Origin: Thermoproteota archaeon
GTDB lineage: Archaea; Thermoproteota; Thermoprotei_A; Sulfolobales; NBVN01
NCBI GenBank assembly: GCA_030550455.1
Contig: JAUQPH010000003.1
Location: forward strand, 9,134 to 73,133
Direction: 5' to 3'
Length of the DNA: 64,000 nucleotides
Numbering within the stretch: the stretch's first letter is position 1; every line of letters starts with the position of its first letter. The position numbers and the translations under genes were made by a program. Shown one piece after another: positions 9,166-17,524 of this stretch. The notes under the pieces were generated by a model. That model ran no database searches and was not told the DNA's origin. It saw only the letters and a list, made by a program, of their open reading frames with translations.

Positions 9166-9390
9166 CCCGGTCTCCGACTGACTTGGTTAGATAAGAAGGT
9201 ACGTAAGTAAAGGTTTAAAAATCCATAGAACATAAGGTTGTGGAACCCTCCAGACACCCTCTAAATGAGGGAGAATGAAGGATGGGAACTAGCGGGGTCA
9301 CATCATTACACTCAGCCTGCTTATAACGAGCACAACTCGTTGTTAAGGATTAAAGTAGTGCTCAATATGCTCGTCTACGCTAGATGTTTT

Positions 9391-9674
9391 AGGGGTTCAG
9401 CTCTGATGCAGGTTTATATCGGTTGATTTCATCGCCTCATCTCGTTCCCCCGCATTCCGCTCGGGTTTTCATCGGGCTTGGGGGCGTTCAGGGCGACCCC
9501 GGACACCCCACATCTTGTGTACCTCGGGGAGAGCCACCATCTACACTATCAAGCGGCTCTCGATCCCTCATCGAGATGTATCTACGTATATCGCTATATA
9601 AGGTGTTTATAAACGTTTCTATCAATACCAACCGATACGAACAGATGTGAAAAACGAAACAGCTTCACAAGGCT
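9391..9674 (-). mobile_element. IS607/TnpB-derived non-autonomous element, copy 1
   Basis: About 284 bp matching, in inverted orientation, the copy at 62946-63221. The minus strand begins with AAGCTGTTTCGTTTTTCA and GGTTGGTATTGATAGAAAC (left end with a TTTATAAAC box). It then keeps the last codons of a tnpB gene, ending LNAPKPDENPSGMRGNEMRR and TGA. The tail ATCAACCGATATAAACC ... AGAGCTGAACCCCT forms the right end. Differences from copy 2 in the coding part are partly at third positions (for example ctg/aac retained, gaa/cgg retained). The 3' end of tnpB in related elements overlaps the guide (omega) RNA, so an RNA could still be made. The 75-aa plus-strand ORF here is a shadow. Confidence 0.75.
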
Positions 9675-9768
9675 AAAGTACACAGTAGTGTTGAGTATGT
9701 GCGACAGAACGAGATAACTCCCTATATGAGTATAGCATGAAGCTGTAAAAAAGGCTTTAAGCTAAGGT

Positions 9769-11646
9769 TTACTCTGGAAGTAGTTTGGCTTCAGATAGCT
9801 TGTCCGCCAACCACTTCAGGTCTAGCTCCTCCAGCTTCGCTCTTGTCGGTCTACCCCTCATCCAACCTCTCAAGCTGTAGTACTCTGGAAGCATCTCACT
9901 CAACCTAACTACATGCCCTTTAGCCGGCCCCTCAGGCATAGGCTCCTCTAGTAGCCTCTTGGGTAGTGTATCGTACTGTTCTCCGTCTTCAAAAGACAGC
10001 ACGTTGAAGGCTCTCTCCGCGTTGTATATTCTCTCACCTATTCTCTCGAACTCCTCCTTGGTTATGTCCCACCCTGTTACCGCCGATAATTGCTCGGCCA
10101 TGACGTCCGACCAATAGGCGAACGTAACGAACTTGCAGACAATTAAGCTATCTATAGTTGCGAATACGTCCTGGAAGTGCTTAACCCACCCTGCCTTACC
10201 TTTAGTCTCGAACCTATCGAGTAACTGTGGAACTCCTAAGATCTCAGGAGAGATCATGTAGGCCCTGAGGTGACAGCCACCCCTGTTACTCGTAGCGTAC
10301 GCTAGCCCGTGGCCTTGCGCACCTCTCGGATCATACGCTGGTAGCTCCTGGCCTCTAACGACCATAGCTAACTCGGGTGCTCCGTACTTCTGGGCTAGCC
10401 TGAGAGCCCCCTCGGCTATGTCGTCTCCAAAGCCGCTACGGTAAGCGGTTCTCCACGTTAGCTCGATTAAGGCCTCTCCGCTACCCCATGTTGCTCTTAG
10501 ACCGCGTAGCTTCTCTGGAGGAATCTTCCCTTTTTCAACAAGCTCCATGAACGTCCCTATTACGTGACCCATAGATATAGTGTCTAGTCCTAGCTCATTG
10601 CACAGATAGTTTGCCTTAGATATAGCTGCTAGATCGTCTGTACCGGTTTGAGCACCGAGAGCCCAAACCGTCTCGTACTCCGGTCCTCCCCCCTCTCCTG
10701 TGAATGGTGGCTTAGTTATCTTAGTGTATCTAGCGCACGCAATCGGACAACCCCAGCAAACCTCTTCCCTCTGCTTCTCCCAGTCCATTATTTCTCTAGC
10801 AATAGTTTCACCACTAGTCTTATCTGCCGTCGGGAACACACCGGTCTGGAAGTTCCTAGTTGGGTAGATCCCGTGAGCGTTGATTATGTTGACTAGAACA
10901 GCCGTACCGTACTTCGGTAAAGCCTCACTAGTAATCGCCGACCTTTTTATGAGGTCCATAGACTTTACGACAACTTCTCTAAACTTAGCCTCATTAGCTA
11001 CAGGGGGCTTCATATGTCCTCTTACTGCTATAGCCTTAAGCTTCTTGCTACCCCATACGGCGCCATGTCCTCCTCGACCGGCGGCCCTACTCTTGTCGTT
11101 GATTATACAGGCTATCCTAACAAGTCTCTCGCCAGCAGGTCCGATGCAGGCCACCTTGATTCTCGCAGCCTCGTCTTTACCTACTACAGGAGCTAGTTCT
11201 TCCTGTATGATGTCGGTGGTGTCGTGAGTATCTCTACCCCAAAGGTGCTTAGCGTCCCTAAGCTCGGCTTTTCCGTCATGGATCCAGAGGTACACAGGCC
11301 TCTCAGACGCACCCTCAATTATTATTGCGTCGTAGCCGGCAAACTTTAGCTCAGGACCGAACTTCCCACCACTCTGGGAATCGTGTAGAGTGTTGTTAAG
11401 TGGAGACTTCGTTACGGAGCACCATCTACCAGACGAAGGTATCCCCACTATACCCGTGAGAGGTCCGGTAGCTACGATGGCCTTGTTTGCTGGACTAAGT
11501 GGGTCGACCTTAGGATCAACCTCCTTGAGTATGTAGTAAGCCCCTAGACCTCTACCGCCTATCCACTTCCTCAGGATGTCTTCGGGAGGGAGTGGCTCGT
11601 CGATAACTCTCTGGTTTGTCAAGTCTACTCTGAGAACTTTACCCAT
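9769..11646 (-). CDS. aor: Tungsten-dependent aldehyde ferredoxin oxidoreductase family protein (first copy)
   Basis: Oxidises aldehydes to acids using a tungstobispterin cofactor and reduces ferredoxin. AOR hallmarks are present: GRGLGAYYI near the N terminus, GPLTG, SGGKFGPELK, the [4Fe-4S] ligands C-W-G-C-P-I-A-C (C-x2-C-x3-C), and a distal cysteine in VCKFV. The ORF track opens at 11676, but the ATG at 11646 is preferred because GGAGGT sits 3 nt upstream of it, a TATA-like ATAAACTATA lies at 11681-11690, and the protein then starts MGKVLRVDLT as in relatives; this gives 625 residues. It is divergent from a radical SAM gene of the type that accompanies tungsten enzymes. The exact substrate is unknown. 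Confidence 0.9.
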   Translation of the reverse strand: MGKVLRVDLTNQRVIDEPLPPEDILRKWIGGRGLGAYYILKEVDPKVDPLSPANKAIVATGPLTGIVGIPSSGRWCSVTKSPLNNTLHDSQSGGKFGPELKFAGYDAIIIEGASERPVYLWIHDGKAELRDAKHLWGRDTHDTTDIIQEELAPVVGKDEAARIKVACIGPAGERLVRIACIINDKSRAAGRGGHGAVWGSKKLKAIAVRGHMKPPVANEAKFREVVVKSMDLIKRSAITSEALPKYGTAVLVNIINAHGIYPTRNFQTGVFPTADKTSGETIAREIMDWEKQREEVCWGCPIACARYTKITKPPFTGEGGGPEYETVWALGAQTGTDDLAAISKANYLCNELGLDTISMGHVIGTFMELVEKGKIPPEKLRGLRATWGSGEALIELTWRTAYRSGFGDDIAEGALRLAQKYGAPELAMVVRGQELPAYDPRGAQGHGLAYATSNRGGCHLRAYMISPEILGVPQLLDRFETKGKAGWVKHFQDVFATIDSLIVCKFVTFAYWSDVMAEQLSAVTGWDITKEEFERIGERIYNAERAFNVLSFEDGEQYDTLPKRLLEEPMPEGPAKGHVVRLSEMLPEYYSLRGWMRGRPTRAKLEELDLKWLADKLSEAKLLPE

Positions 11647-11649
11647 ATA

Positions 11650-11655
11650 ACCTCC
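11650..11655 (-). promoter_or_regulatory. Ribosome-binding site deciding the AOR start
   Basis: GGAGGT on the minus strand, 3 nt before the ATG at 11646. It lies inside the longer reading frame and downstream of the probable transcription start, so it supports the internal ATG. Confidence 0.6.
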
Positions 11656-11680
11656 GAGTGGCAAAGATTCCACCATATCT

Positions 11681-11707
11681 ATAAACTATATTAGCAGTTT
11701 TAAACTT
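11681..11707. promoter_or_regulatory. Divergent promoter region between aor and the radical SAM gene
   Basis: A/T-rich boxes face both ways. ATAAACTATA (11681-11690) lies about 26 nt before the expected aor transcription start on the minus strand. GTTTTAAACT (about 11697-11706) lies about 30 nt before the radical SAM ATG at 11738 on the plus strand. The close spacing suggests coordinated expression. Confidence 0.45.
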
Positions 11708-11737
11708 TCTGTTTCAGGATTGGCTAGGTAAGCGTGG

Positions 11738-12835
11738 ATGGGTAAGTTCGAGACTACTGACTGGGTCATAGAGCTGAAGAGCGGAGCACGCCCTAGAGAA
11801 GTCGTTATGGAGATATCTACGCTATGTGAGTTTAAGTGCGTCCACTGCTTTAGGTGGAGTGCGAGAAACTTCACTGAAACCTATATGGATATGAGTAAGT
11901 TCTCCAAGATCTTGGAGAACCTAGTCCAGTCCGGTGTCGAGAAGGTCACTCTGACCGGCTGGGGTGAGCCTACGACTCACCCAAACTTCGAGCAGTTGCT
12001 GAAGTATCTCAGGAGTCGAGGACTTCGAGTGGTGCTGAATACCAACGGATATAGGTTATCTAAGCTCTATAGAGTTGTAGCCGAGAATGTTGACGAGATA
12101 GTGGTCAGTATTGACGCAGCTGCTCTCGAGCTCTACGGCAGAGTACGCGTTGGAGGTGTTCTACCAGAGGTAGTTGAAAGCCTGAGGAAGGTCGTAGAAC
12201 TAAAGAGGCTTGAGTTAGTTACGGGACCAACCATAAAGGTCATTTTCACTATCACGAAGCTAAACTCCCATGAGGCAGGTGACTTACTCAAACTAGCTAG
12301 AGAGCTAGGAGTTAACGAGGTGATGTATAGCTACTACATACCATTAGAAGGAGAGCGTGGGCTAGACTGCGTAAGTGATACTTACTGTATTAAGAGGTTT
12401 GAGGAATCTATAGAGAAAGCGAAGAGAGAGTATCCAGAGCTGGGGTTGAGGATCTCAGTACCCCAGCTTCCCCTCGGGTCATATAGGTCGTGCCCATTTG
12501 CTCAAAACAAAGCTCTCTACATTCGAGTTGATGGATCGGTTACTCCATGCCTCTACTATTCGCGCACGTGGAAGACCAAGCTGTTCGGTGTTGAAAGATC
12601 TATAAACGAAATCGTTCTAGGTAGCGCAATCGAAGAGTCCCTCGCAGACATCTGGAGAAACGAATACTCTAAGCTCTACTACAAGCTATCCTTTAACGAA
12701 ATGCCGTCGTGCTTTACATGCGTACTAGCAAACTACTGCGCTCTAACTAGAAGCAACGATGGAGACTGCCTAGGCAACACTCCAACGTGTGCGCATTGCC
12801 CGTTCTATCACGGATTAACGTTCTGCCCTCTTTAA
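11738..12835 (+). CDS. Radical SAM/SPASM protein, probable tungsten-oxidoreductase maturase
   Basis: The radical SAM cluster motif is C30-x3-C34-x2-C37 (LCEFKCVHCFRW), followed by a GGEP-like motif TGWGEPTTH. The C-terminal half carries many cysteines (CPFAQ, CLYYSRTW, CFTCVLANYC, CLG, CAHCPF, CPL), as in a SPASM/twitch region with extra FeS clusters. It is transcribed divergently from the AOR gene with 91 nt between the starts. Radical SAM proteins of this kind are known companions of tungsten aldehyde oxidoreductases (the family described as W-oxidoreductase radical SAM maturase). I infer that role from architecture and position; the modified substrate is not known. Length 365 residues. Confidence 0.8.
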   Translation: MGKFETTDWVIELKSGARPREVVMEISTLCEFKCVHCFRWSARNFTETYMDMSKFSKILENLVQSGVEKVTLTGWGEPTTHPNFEQLLKYLRSRGLRVVLNTNGYRLSKLYRVVAENVDEIVVSIDAAALELYGRVRVGGVLPEVVESLRKVVELKRLELVTGPTIKVIFTITKLNSHEAGDLLKLARELGVNEVMYSYYIPLEGERGLDCVSDTYCIKRFEESIEKAKREYPELGLRISVPQLPLGSYRSCPFAQNKALYIRVDGSVTPCLYYSRTWKTKLFGVERSINEIVLGSAIEESLADIWRNEYSKLYYKLSFNEMPSCFTCVLANYCALTRSNDGDCLGNTPTCAHCPFYHGLTFCPL

Positions 12836-13210
12836 CGATTACGTAAGTACCATCAATTTCGGAAAGCAGTCTCTATCTACCACACCGACTTATAACGATT
12901 AACGTCGTTAGTAACATCGAGAAAGGTCTATAAAGGTTTTCTGCCGCTAATTTACAGGAGCTGGTCACTTACATTAAATAACCTAGCGGAGTTCCTCCTA
13001 AGTCTTAATCGCCGTGGTGGGTACTTAGAGTACCCACTAGCGTTCTTAAGGTAATGCGAACTCGGAGCCCTGAACCAGCTCTATTTATTAAAAACTAGCC
13101 AGCTCATTGGCTAGAAATACTGAGGTTCTGAAACCTTTATCGGGTAGTTAGCTATTCAGGAACTGTCGCTCAAACCCGAGCAGTTGCGGTACTGAGTCGT
13201 AATACGTCTT
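12836..13210. other. Gene-free stretch with three possible hairpins
   Basis: Between two convergent genes. It holds a near-perfect hairpin with a 3-nt loop at 13015-13039 (GTGGGTACT-TAG-AGTACCCAC plus two more pairs), a 7-bp stem at 13095-13114 (CTAGCCA...TGGCTAG), and a third imperfect stem at about 13122-13163 (GTTCTGAA ... TTCAGGAAC). These may be terminators for the two converging genes or part of a small structured RNA. No ORF is convincing. Confidence 0.35.
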
Positions 13211-13474
13211 TTACCCTCCTCCTGCAGGAGGAAAGATGTCTACGACGTCACCGTCTTTGACTCTAGCGAGCAAGCCCCCGGAGAACCTAGAGTTTACTCC
13301 GTTTATTAAAACGATAAATCTCTCAGTAAATTCCCCATTAAGAAAACTCCGGAGTTCTTGGATTCTTTCAAGAACTTCTCTAAGAGTAGAAGACTCGCCA
13401 TGAACTACTATATCGTTTTCCTTCCAACCAAGTTTGGTTACTAGATCCATATAAACCCTTATCTTAACTCTCAA
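13211..13474 (-). CDS. MoaD/ThiS-like sulfur carrier (ubiquitin fold)
   Basis: A small beta-grasp protein ending in FPPAGGG, the di-glycine tail that is adenylated and thiocarboxylated to carry sulfur for molybdopterin/tungstopterin or other thiolation. VKDGDVVDIFPPAGGG is the classic MoaD C terminus. The ORF track starts at a TTG at 13498; the next TTG at 13474 is preferred because it gives the usual MoaD-like start (MRVKIRVYMDL, 87 residues) and a TTAAATAC box lies about 37 nt upstream of it. It is convergent with the radical SAM gene. A role in building the tungsten cofactor of the nearby AOR enzymes is plausible but not proven. Confidence 0.8.
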   Translation of the reverse strand: MRVKIRVYMDLVTKLGWKENDIVVHGESSTLREVLERIQELRSFLNGEFTERFIVLINGVNSRFSGGLLARVKDGDVVDIFPPAGGG

Positions 13475-13544
13475 CCTAACAGCCCAATAACCATACAAAA
13501 ACGCTGTATTTAAGGTTCATACAAGACTGTGTCTTCTGTAAGAG

Positions 13545-13800
13545 TTTTTACGCTGTTTTAGCTACTATGAGTACTTGGAGGACGTATCATGCTTCAATGA
13601 CGGCGTGGTACCCATCAGAGGCGGGGGATATATTTATACCTCGAGGCGGGCTCTGTGGTGCCCGCCGATGTAGCTCCCGATGACCCTGCGGTAGGTGAGC
13701 AGGTGCTGAGGTAGAAGCCCGTGTCGATAAAACCCAAGATAATCAAAAACACCTAAACAAACCAAGTAAACGACACGGGCAACCACCATACATCCCTTTA
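13545..13800 (+). mobile_element. IS200/IS605-like relic with tnpB 3' end and terminal hairpin
   Basis: The stretch GCTTCAATG ... TCGAGGCGGGCTCTGTGGTGCCC ... CTCCCGATGACCCTGCGGTAGGTGAGCAGGTGCTGAGGTAGAAGCCCGTG recurs at 42.3 kb with about 50 identical bases at the end. Frame-by-frame it reads like the last codons of a transposase B gene (PDDPAVGEQVLR then TAG). It ends in a long hairpin with arms CCCGTGTCG and CGACACGGGC flanking an A-rich loop, then AACCACC. The same hairpin occurs at 24.98-25.03 kb. The 136-aa minus ORF over this area is a shadow. Confidence 0.6.
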
Positions 13801-13810
13801 CCTTATATGA

Positions 13811-14213
13811 GAAACCAACCCGAGAGAACTCCTGAAGTACCTCAAGCAACTGTTTCGTGTTTCGTATTGGCTTGTGTCTCTTGATCGATGCGCGAAGGCT
13901 ACTATGTGGGGAGGTTGGAGCCCTTTGATGAGGTGCGAGCTCTCCCTGAAGGCGAACCGAGATGTGGATTGCTTGGAGCTGCTTTAAACACCCTAAAGCC
14001 TGACGGATCTCGGAGCAAAATGCTGAGGAAAACATATTATACATAAGAGAAGCTAGCTCAACTCATGTAGACTAAAACGAGAGCTGAGACTTCAACTTCT
14101 TGTCTCTCTAGTGTATTCTGTTTGGTAAGAACTAGCTAGTTAGGTCTCGTAAGTTGTGTAGCTAAAAGTAGAAAGAATATAACGCAGTTGGCGCATCGTT
14201 CTCAGGGGGTAGT
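13811..14213. other. Stretch with a protein-like but unassignable open frame
   Basis: The plus strand is open from about 13812 to 13986 (NPRELLKYLKQLFRVSYWL ... LKANRDVDCLELL then TAA) but has no convincing start and I do not recognise it. The K-A-N-R-D-V-D string is faintly reminiscent of the region after the TnpB zinc finger (A-D-R-D-x-N-x-A). It may be another transposase fragment belonging to the relic just upstream. The remaining 220 nt up to the nitroreductase gene show nothing recognisable. Confidence 0.2.
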
Positions 14214-14747
14214 GTGAGTTCAGAGGATTACATTAAGTTCCTTACGACTCGAAGGAGTATTAGGAAATACAAGAAAGAACCAGTAGCGTTAGACCAGCTA
14301 ATTAAAGTTATCGATACCGCCAGATTCGCTCCTAGCGCAAAAAACAGTCAGCCGTGGGAGTTCGTAATAGTGGTAGACCCTAAGACAAAGCACGACCTAG
14401 CATCGGTTTACCCTTGGAGGCAGGCATTACGAGATGCACCAGCAGGTATAGTAGTTCTCTGCGACGAGACAGCTTCGCCTATGTTCTACATGCTAGATTG
14501 TGCCAACGCTGTTACCTATTTAATGTTAGCAGCACATGCCGTCGGCTTAGGGACGGTGTGGTTAGGTGTCGGAGAAAAGGAGAAGCCTATTATCCAGGAA
14601 ATAGTGGGAGCCCCTAAACACAAAGTTCCTATAGCCATAGTTGCCATAGGCTACCCTGACGAAAGCCCGAAGCCGAGGCCCAGAAAGCCTGTTGATGACA
14701 TAGTTCACATAAACAGGTATGGGAATCGTCTCACCGTCTCTAGTTAG
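14214..14747 (+). CDS. Nitroreductase-family flavoprotein
   Basis: An FMN-dependent oxidoreductase of the nitroreductase superfamily. The N-terminal TTRRSIRKYKKEPV motif binds FMN phosphate, APSAKNSQPWEFVIV is the second family signature, and GLGTVWLGV near residue 120 is the third. The 177 residues match the short, single-domain members. The GTG at 14214 is used; GGGGGTAGTGTG is immediately upstream. The gene is followed 79 nt later by a ZIP transporter, so they might be co-transcribed. The physiological substrate is unknown. Confidence 0.85.
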   Translation: MSSEDYIKFLTTRRSIRKYKKEPVALDQLIKVIDTARFAPSAKNSQPWEFVIVVDPKTKHDLASVYPWRQALRDAPAGIVVLCDETASPMFYMLDCANAVTYLMLAAHAVGLGTVWLGVGEKEKPIIQEIVGAPKHKVPIAIVAIGYPDESPKPRPRKPVDDIVHINRYGNRLTVSS

Positions 14748-14826
14748 AGTATGAAATAGCTGGTACACTAAGTCGAAGCGCCTCTGTGTGTGCGGTGATT
14801 ACCTTGAAAGGCAGGTGTAGTGAGAA

Positions 14827-15543
14827 TTGATTGAAAGCTTAGTGTTGAGAGTCGTAGCCTACGGCCTCATACCGACGATAGCAACTATTCTCGGTTCTGC
14901 TCTCATTTTTCTCCACGTGAGCTTAGACGAGAGGTTCGTTGATGTAGCTCTAGGGTTCGGCTCGGGGCTCATGGTTTACGTAGCTTTCGTAGAGCTCCTT
15001 ATTCCGTCTATCGAACTCGGAGGACTGGGGCTATCGCTAGTAGGGTTTACCATCGGGTTTATTTTGATCAAGTCTCTAGACACTTTCGTCCCACACGCAC
15101 GGGTCGTTCGCAACGACGGGCGCAGAAACCTGACTTTAATAGCTTTAGCTATAGCGATACACAATATTCCAGAAGGTCTAGCTGTAGGCTCTACATCTCT
15201 CCATAGCCCAGAGGCGGGTCTAGCTACTGCGATAGCTATAGCAATACAGGACGTTCCCGAGGGTTTGATAGTTTCTCTATCGGTCGCTACCTCTTCAGGG
15301 AAAATCCTATCAGGCTTTCTAGCCGGAGTACTAAGTGCTGTATCCGAACTGGTCTCGGCAATAGCCTCTCTAGTGGGACTTATCGATACTGCGATAACAC
15401 TACCCGTGCTCCTAGCTCTCTCTGCTAGCGCTATGGTGTACGTAGTTGTACACGAGGTTGCACCCGAGATCTTTGGTCACGAACACGATGAATACGCTAC
15501 TCTGGGGTTTATTGCTGGGTTAATAATAGGTATGATACTATAG
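14827..15543 (+). CDS. ZIP-family metal transporter
   Basis: A 238-residue protein with eight predicted membrane helices that imports Zn2+, Fe2+ or related divalent metals. The two metal-binding helices are clear: AIHNIPEGLAVG in TM4 and AIQDVPEGLIVS in TM5 (the usual second-motif histidine is Gln-Asp here, giving a slightly altered M2 site). A histidine-containing C terminus (FGHEHDEYA) follows. The TTG start at 14827 fits the usual beginning of TM1. The metal specificity cannot be told from sequence. Confidence 0.88.
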   Translation: MIESLVLRVVAYGLIPTIATILGSALIFLHVSLDERFVDVALGFGSGLMVYVAFVELLIPSIELGGLGLSLVGFTIGFILIKSLDTFVPHARVVRNDGRRNLTLIALAIAIHNIPEGLAVGSTSLHSPEAGLATAIAIAIQDVPEGLIVSLSVATSSGKILSGFLAGVLSAVSELVSAIASLVGLIDTAITLPVLLALSASAMVYVVVHEVAPEIFGHEHDEYATLGFIAGLIIGMIL

Positions 15544-15677
15544 CTTGTAAAATCGACTAACACCTTGATCAAGCTGGTGTATTAAAGCGTCTAGAGGACT
15601 CTCGTCCATCATTCACTATCGTGGTGTATGCGAAATAGATATAACTTACCTGATAACACTTGTAGTGGGTTTAAACC

Positions 15678-16544
15678 TTGGTAGAGATCCGAAGGGTAGC
15701 CATCATTGGATTTGGTACTATGGGTTCTGGTATTGCTCAAGTTTTTGCGCAGGCAGGCTTTAAGGTTGTGGCAGTCGATGTTTCTGAGGATGCGCTAAAA
15801 AGAGGGTTAAGCCTAGTTTGGGAAGGACCGTATGGCCTAAAGAAGGCTGTCGAAAAGGGTAGGCTAACTGAGGAGCAGGCTCGCGAAGCCTTCTCCAGGA
15901 TTAGTGTTACGACAAGCATTCAGGAAGCAGTGAGAGAGTCAGACTTAGTTATTGAAGCTGTTTTCGAAGACCTCGAGGTTAAGAGGAAAGTCTTTAGAGA
16001 AGTAGATGCTGCTGCCCCACCTAACGCGATTTTGGCTAGCAATACATCAACTCTCAGCATAACTGCCCTCGCCGCAGTAACTAAGAGACCGGACAAGGTA
16101 GTGGGCATGCACTTCTTTAACCCTCCACAGGTTATGAAGCTAGTTGAGGTAGTGAAGGGATTTCTTACCTCTGACGAGACGGTTGAGGTAGTAAGGTCTC
16201 TAGCTGAGAGGCTAGGTAAGGTCCCTGTAGTCTGTAAAGACTCACCAGGCTTCATAGCGAATAGAATAGGTGTGTTACCAATTCTCGAAGCTATAAGGCT
16301 GTATGAGAGTGGTGTTGCTACTGCTAGCGATATCGATCAAGCTATGAAGTTAGGTTATAACTGGCCAATGGGACCACTAGAACTGGCAGACTTCATAGGA
16401 CTCGACGTCCTCTTGGGGATAGCTGAGATACTGTATAGAGAGACCGGGAATCAGGCATACCACCCACCTCCTCTACTCAGAAGACTTGTCGCCGCCGGAT
16501 ATCTTGGGAGAAAATCTGGAAGGGGCTTCCATGTCTATAGATAA
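15678..16544 (+). CDS. 3-hydroxyacyl-CoA dehydrogenase
   Basis: Oxidises 3-hydroxyacyl-CoA to 3-ketoacyl-CoA with NAD+ (third step of beta-oxidation). The N-terminal Rossmann motif is GFGTMGSGIA, the catalytic histidine lies in MHFFNPP, and KDSPGFIANRI marks the start of the helical C-terminal domain, which ends MGPLELADFIGLDV and GRKSGRGFH. The 288 residues correspond to the single-function, short-chain (HBD-type) enzyme. The TTG at 15678 is immediately followed by the nucleotide-binding domain. The enoyl-CoA hydratase gene begins 2 nt after the stop, indicating an operon. Confidence 0.93.
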   Translation: MVEIRRVAIIGFGTMGSGIAQVFAQAGFKVVAVDVSEDALKRGLSLVWEGPYGLKKAVEKGRLTEEQAREAFSRISVTTSIQEAVRESDLVIEAVFEDLEVKRKVFREVDAAAPPNAILASNTSTLSITALAAVTKRPDKVVGMHFFNPPQVMKLVEVVKGFLTSDETVEVVRSLAERLGKVPVVCKDSPGFIANRIGVLPILEAIRLYESGVATASDIDQAMKLGYNWPMGPLELADFIGLDVLLGIAEILYRETGNQAYHPPPLLRRLVAAGYLGRKSGRGFHVYR

Positions 16545-16546
16545 GG

Positions 16547-17329
16547 GTGAGTAGCGTGGAACTGAAGTACGTAGCCTACGAGAAAAAGGAGAGAGTAGCC
16601 GTCATAACCCTTAATAGACCCGAGAAGCTTAACGCACTGAACCGCGATGTCTTAACAGATTTACGGAAAGCTTTGGAAGAGGCAGAAAAGGATCCGGAAG
16701 TTAGAGTAGTAATTATAACGGGAACTGGTAAGAGCTTTTGTGCTGGTGCCGATATCACCGAGTTCACAAAAGGTGTAGCAGACGTTAGAGGGTTTATAGA
16801 GTTAGGTAGGGAGGTCTTCGAGTTCATCGAGAACATGTCTAAACCTGTTATAGCAGCTGTTAACGGCTATGCTTTAGGGGGCGGATTCGAGCTCGCTCTT
16901 TCCTGCGACTTCGTTATAGCAGCCTCGAGCGCCGCATTCGGATCTACTGAAATCAATCTCGGAATAGTTCCTGGGTGGGGTGCTACTCAAAAGCTAGTAT
17001 TCATGGCTGGACTAGCCAAAGCGAGAGAGATAGTAATGTTAGGAGAGGTGTTTTCAGCAGAGGAGGCTTTGAAGCATGGAATAGTGCATAGAGTCGTTCA
17101 ACCGGAAAAACTGATGGATGAAGCTATGGCTCTAGCGGTTAAGCTTTGCCAGAAGAGCCCAACTGCTCTCGCAATAGCTAAGGCGGTGCTCAGTAGGTCC
17201 GCTAGGTCCATACTAGCACCTGGCCTAGAGCTTGAGAGGTCTATGTTTTACGTTGCTGTATCTTCCGAGGAAGCTAAGGAAGGAATATCAGCTTTCCTAG
17301 AGAAGAGAAAACCTAAGTGGCAAAGCTAA
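16547..17329 (+). CDS. Enoyl-CoA hydratase (crotonase)
   Basis: Hydrates trans-2-enoyl-CoA in beta-oxidation. The crotonase fold is clear: FCAGADITEF supplies the oxyanion-hole backbone, and both catalytic glutamates are kept, one in GGGFELALSCD and the other in STEINLG. The retained pair supports a true hydratase rather than another crotonase reaction. Length 260 residues. GTG start 2 nt after the dehydrogenase gene. The order dehydrogenase-hydratase resembles the two halves of the bacterial multifunctional protein, here as separate genes. Confidence 0.93.
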   Translation: MSSVELKYVAYEKKERVAVITLNRPEKLNALNRDVLTDLRKALEEAEKDPEVRVVIITGTGKSFCAGADITEFTKGVADVRGFIELGREVFEFIENMSKPVIAAVNGYALGGGFELALSCDFVIAASSAAFGSTEINLGIVPGWGATQKLVFMAGLAKAREIVMLGEVFSAEEALKHGIVHRVVQPEKLMDEAMALAVKLCQKSPTALAIAKAVLSRSARSILAPGLELERSMFYVAVSSEEAKEGISAFLEKRKPKWQS

Positions 17330-17344
17330 CCTTTTCAGCAGGCC

Positions 17345-17371
17345 CCATAGTTTTTCACTAACTTTTTTATT
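17345..17371 (+). terminator. T-rich transcription terminator
   Basis: Two T runs (AGTTTTTCAC and AACTTTTTTATTC) lie shortly after the enoyl-CoA hydratase stop, the pattern of archaeal oligo-T termination. The next gene is about 150 nt further on. Confidence 0.4.
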
Positions 17372-17524
17372 CAAGGTCGGGAAGTTAGCGTACTTGCTGA
17401 AACTTTTAAGTGGTGATAGTTGCGACTATGAATCCACTAGCAAGAAGCCTGCGTGCACGCAGTAAGGTCGATAAGTAACACTCTAGCTTATATTGAGCTC
17501 TATAACTCTGTAATGGTGTAGTAG

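Noticed and set aside
8997-9257. 86-aa minus-strand ORF as a real gene
   Set aside because: Two other frames on the same strand give more protein-like sequence, so this frame is probably a by-product of a decayed gene.
9423-9650. 75-aa plus-strand ORF in the track
   Set aside because: It is antisense to the tnpB tail of the IS607-derived element; the minus frame has the recognisable ending and matches copy 2.
13634-14044. 136-aa minus-strand ORF
   Set aside because: It runs antisense across the IS200/IS605-like relic and its hairpin; the composition is not protein-like and there is no family resemblance.
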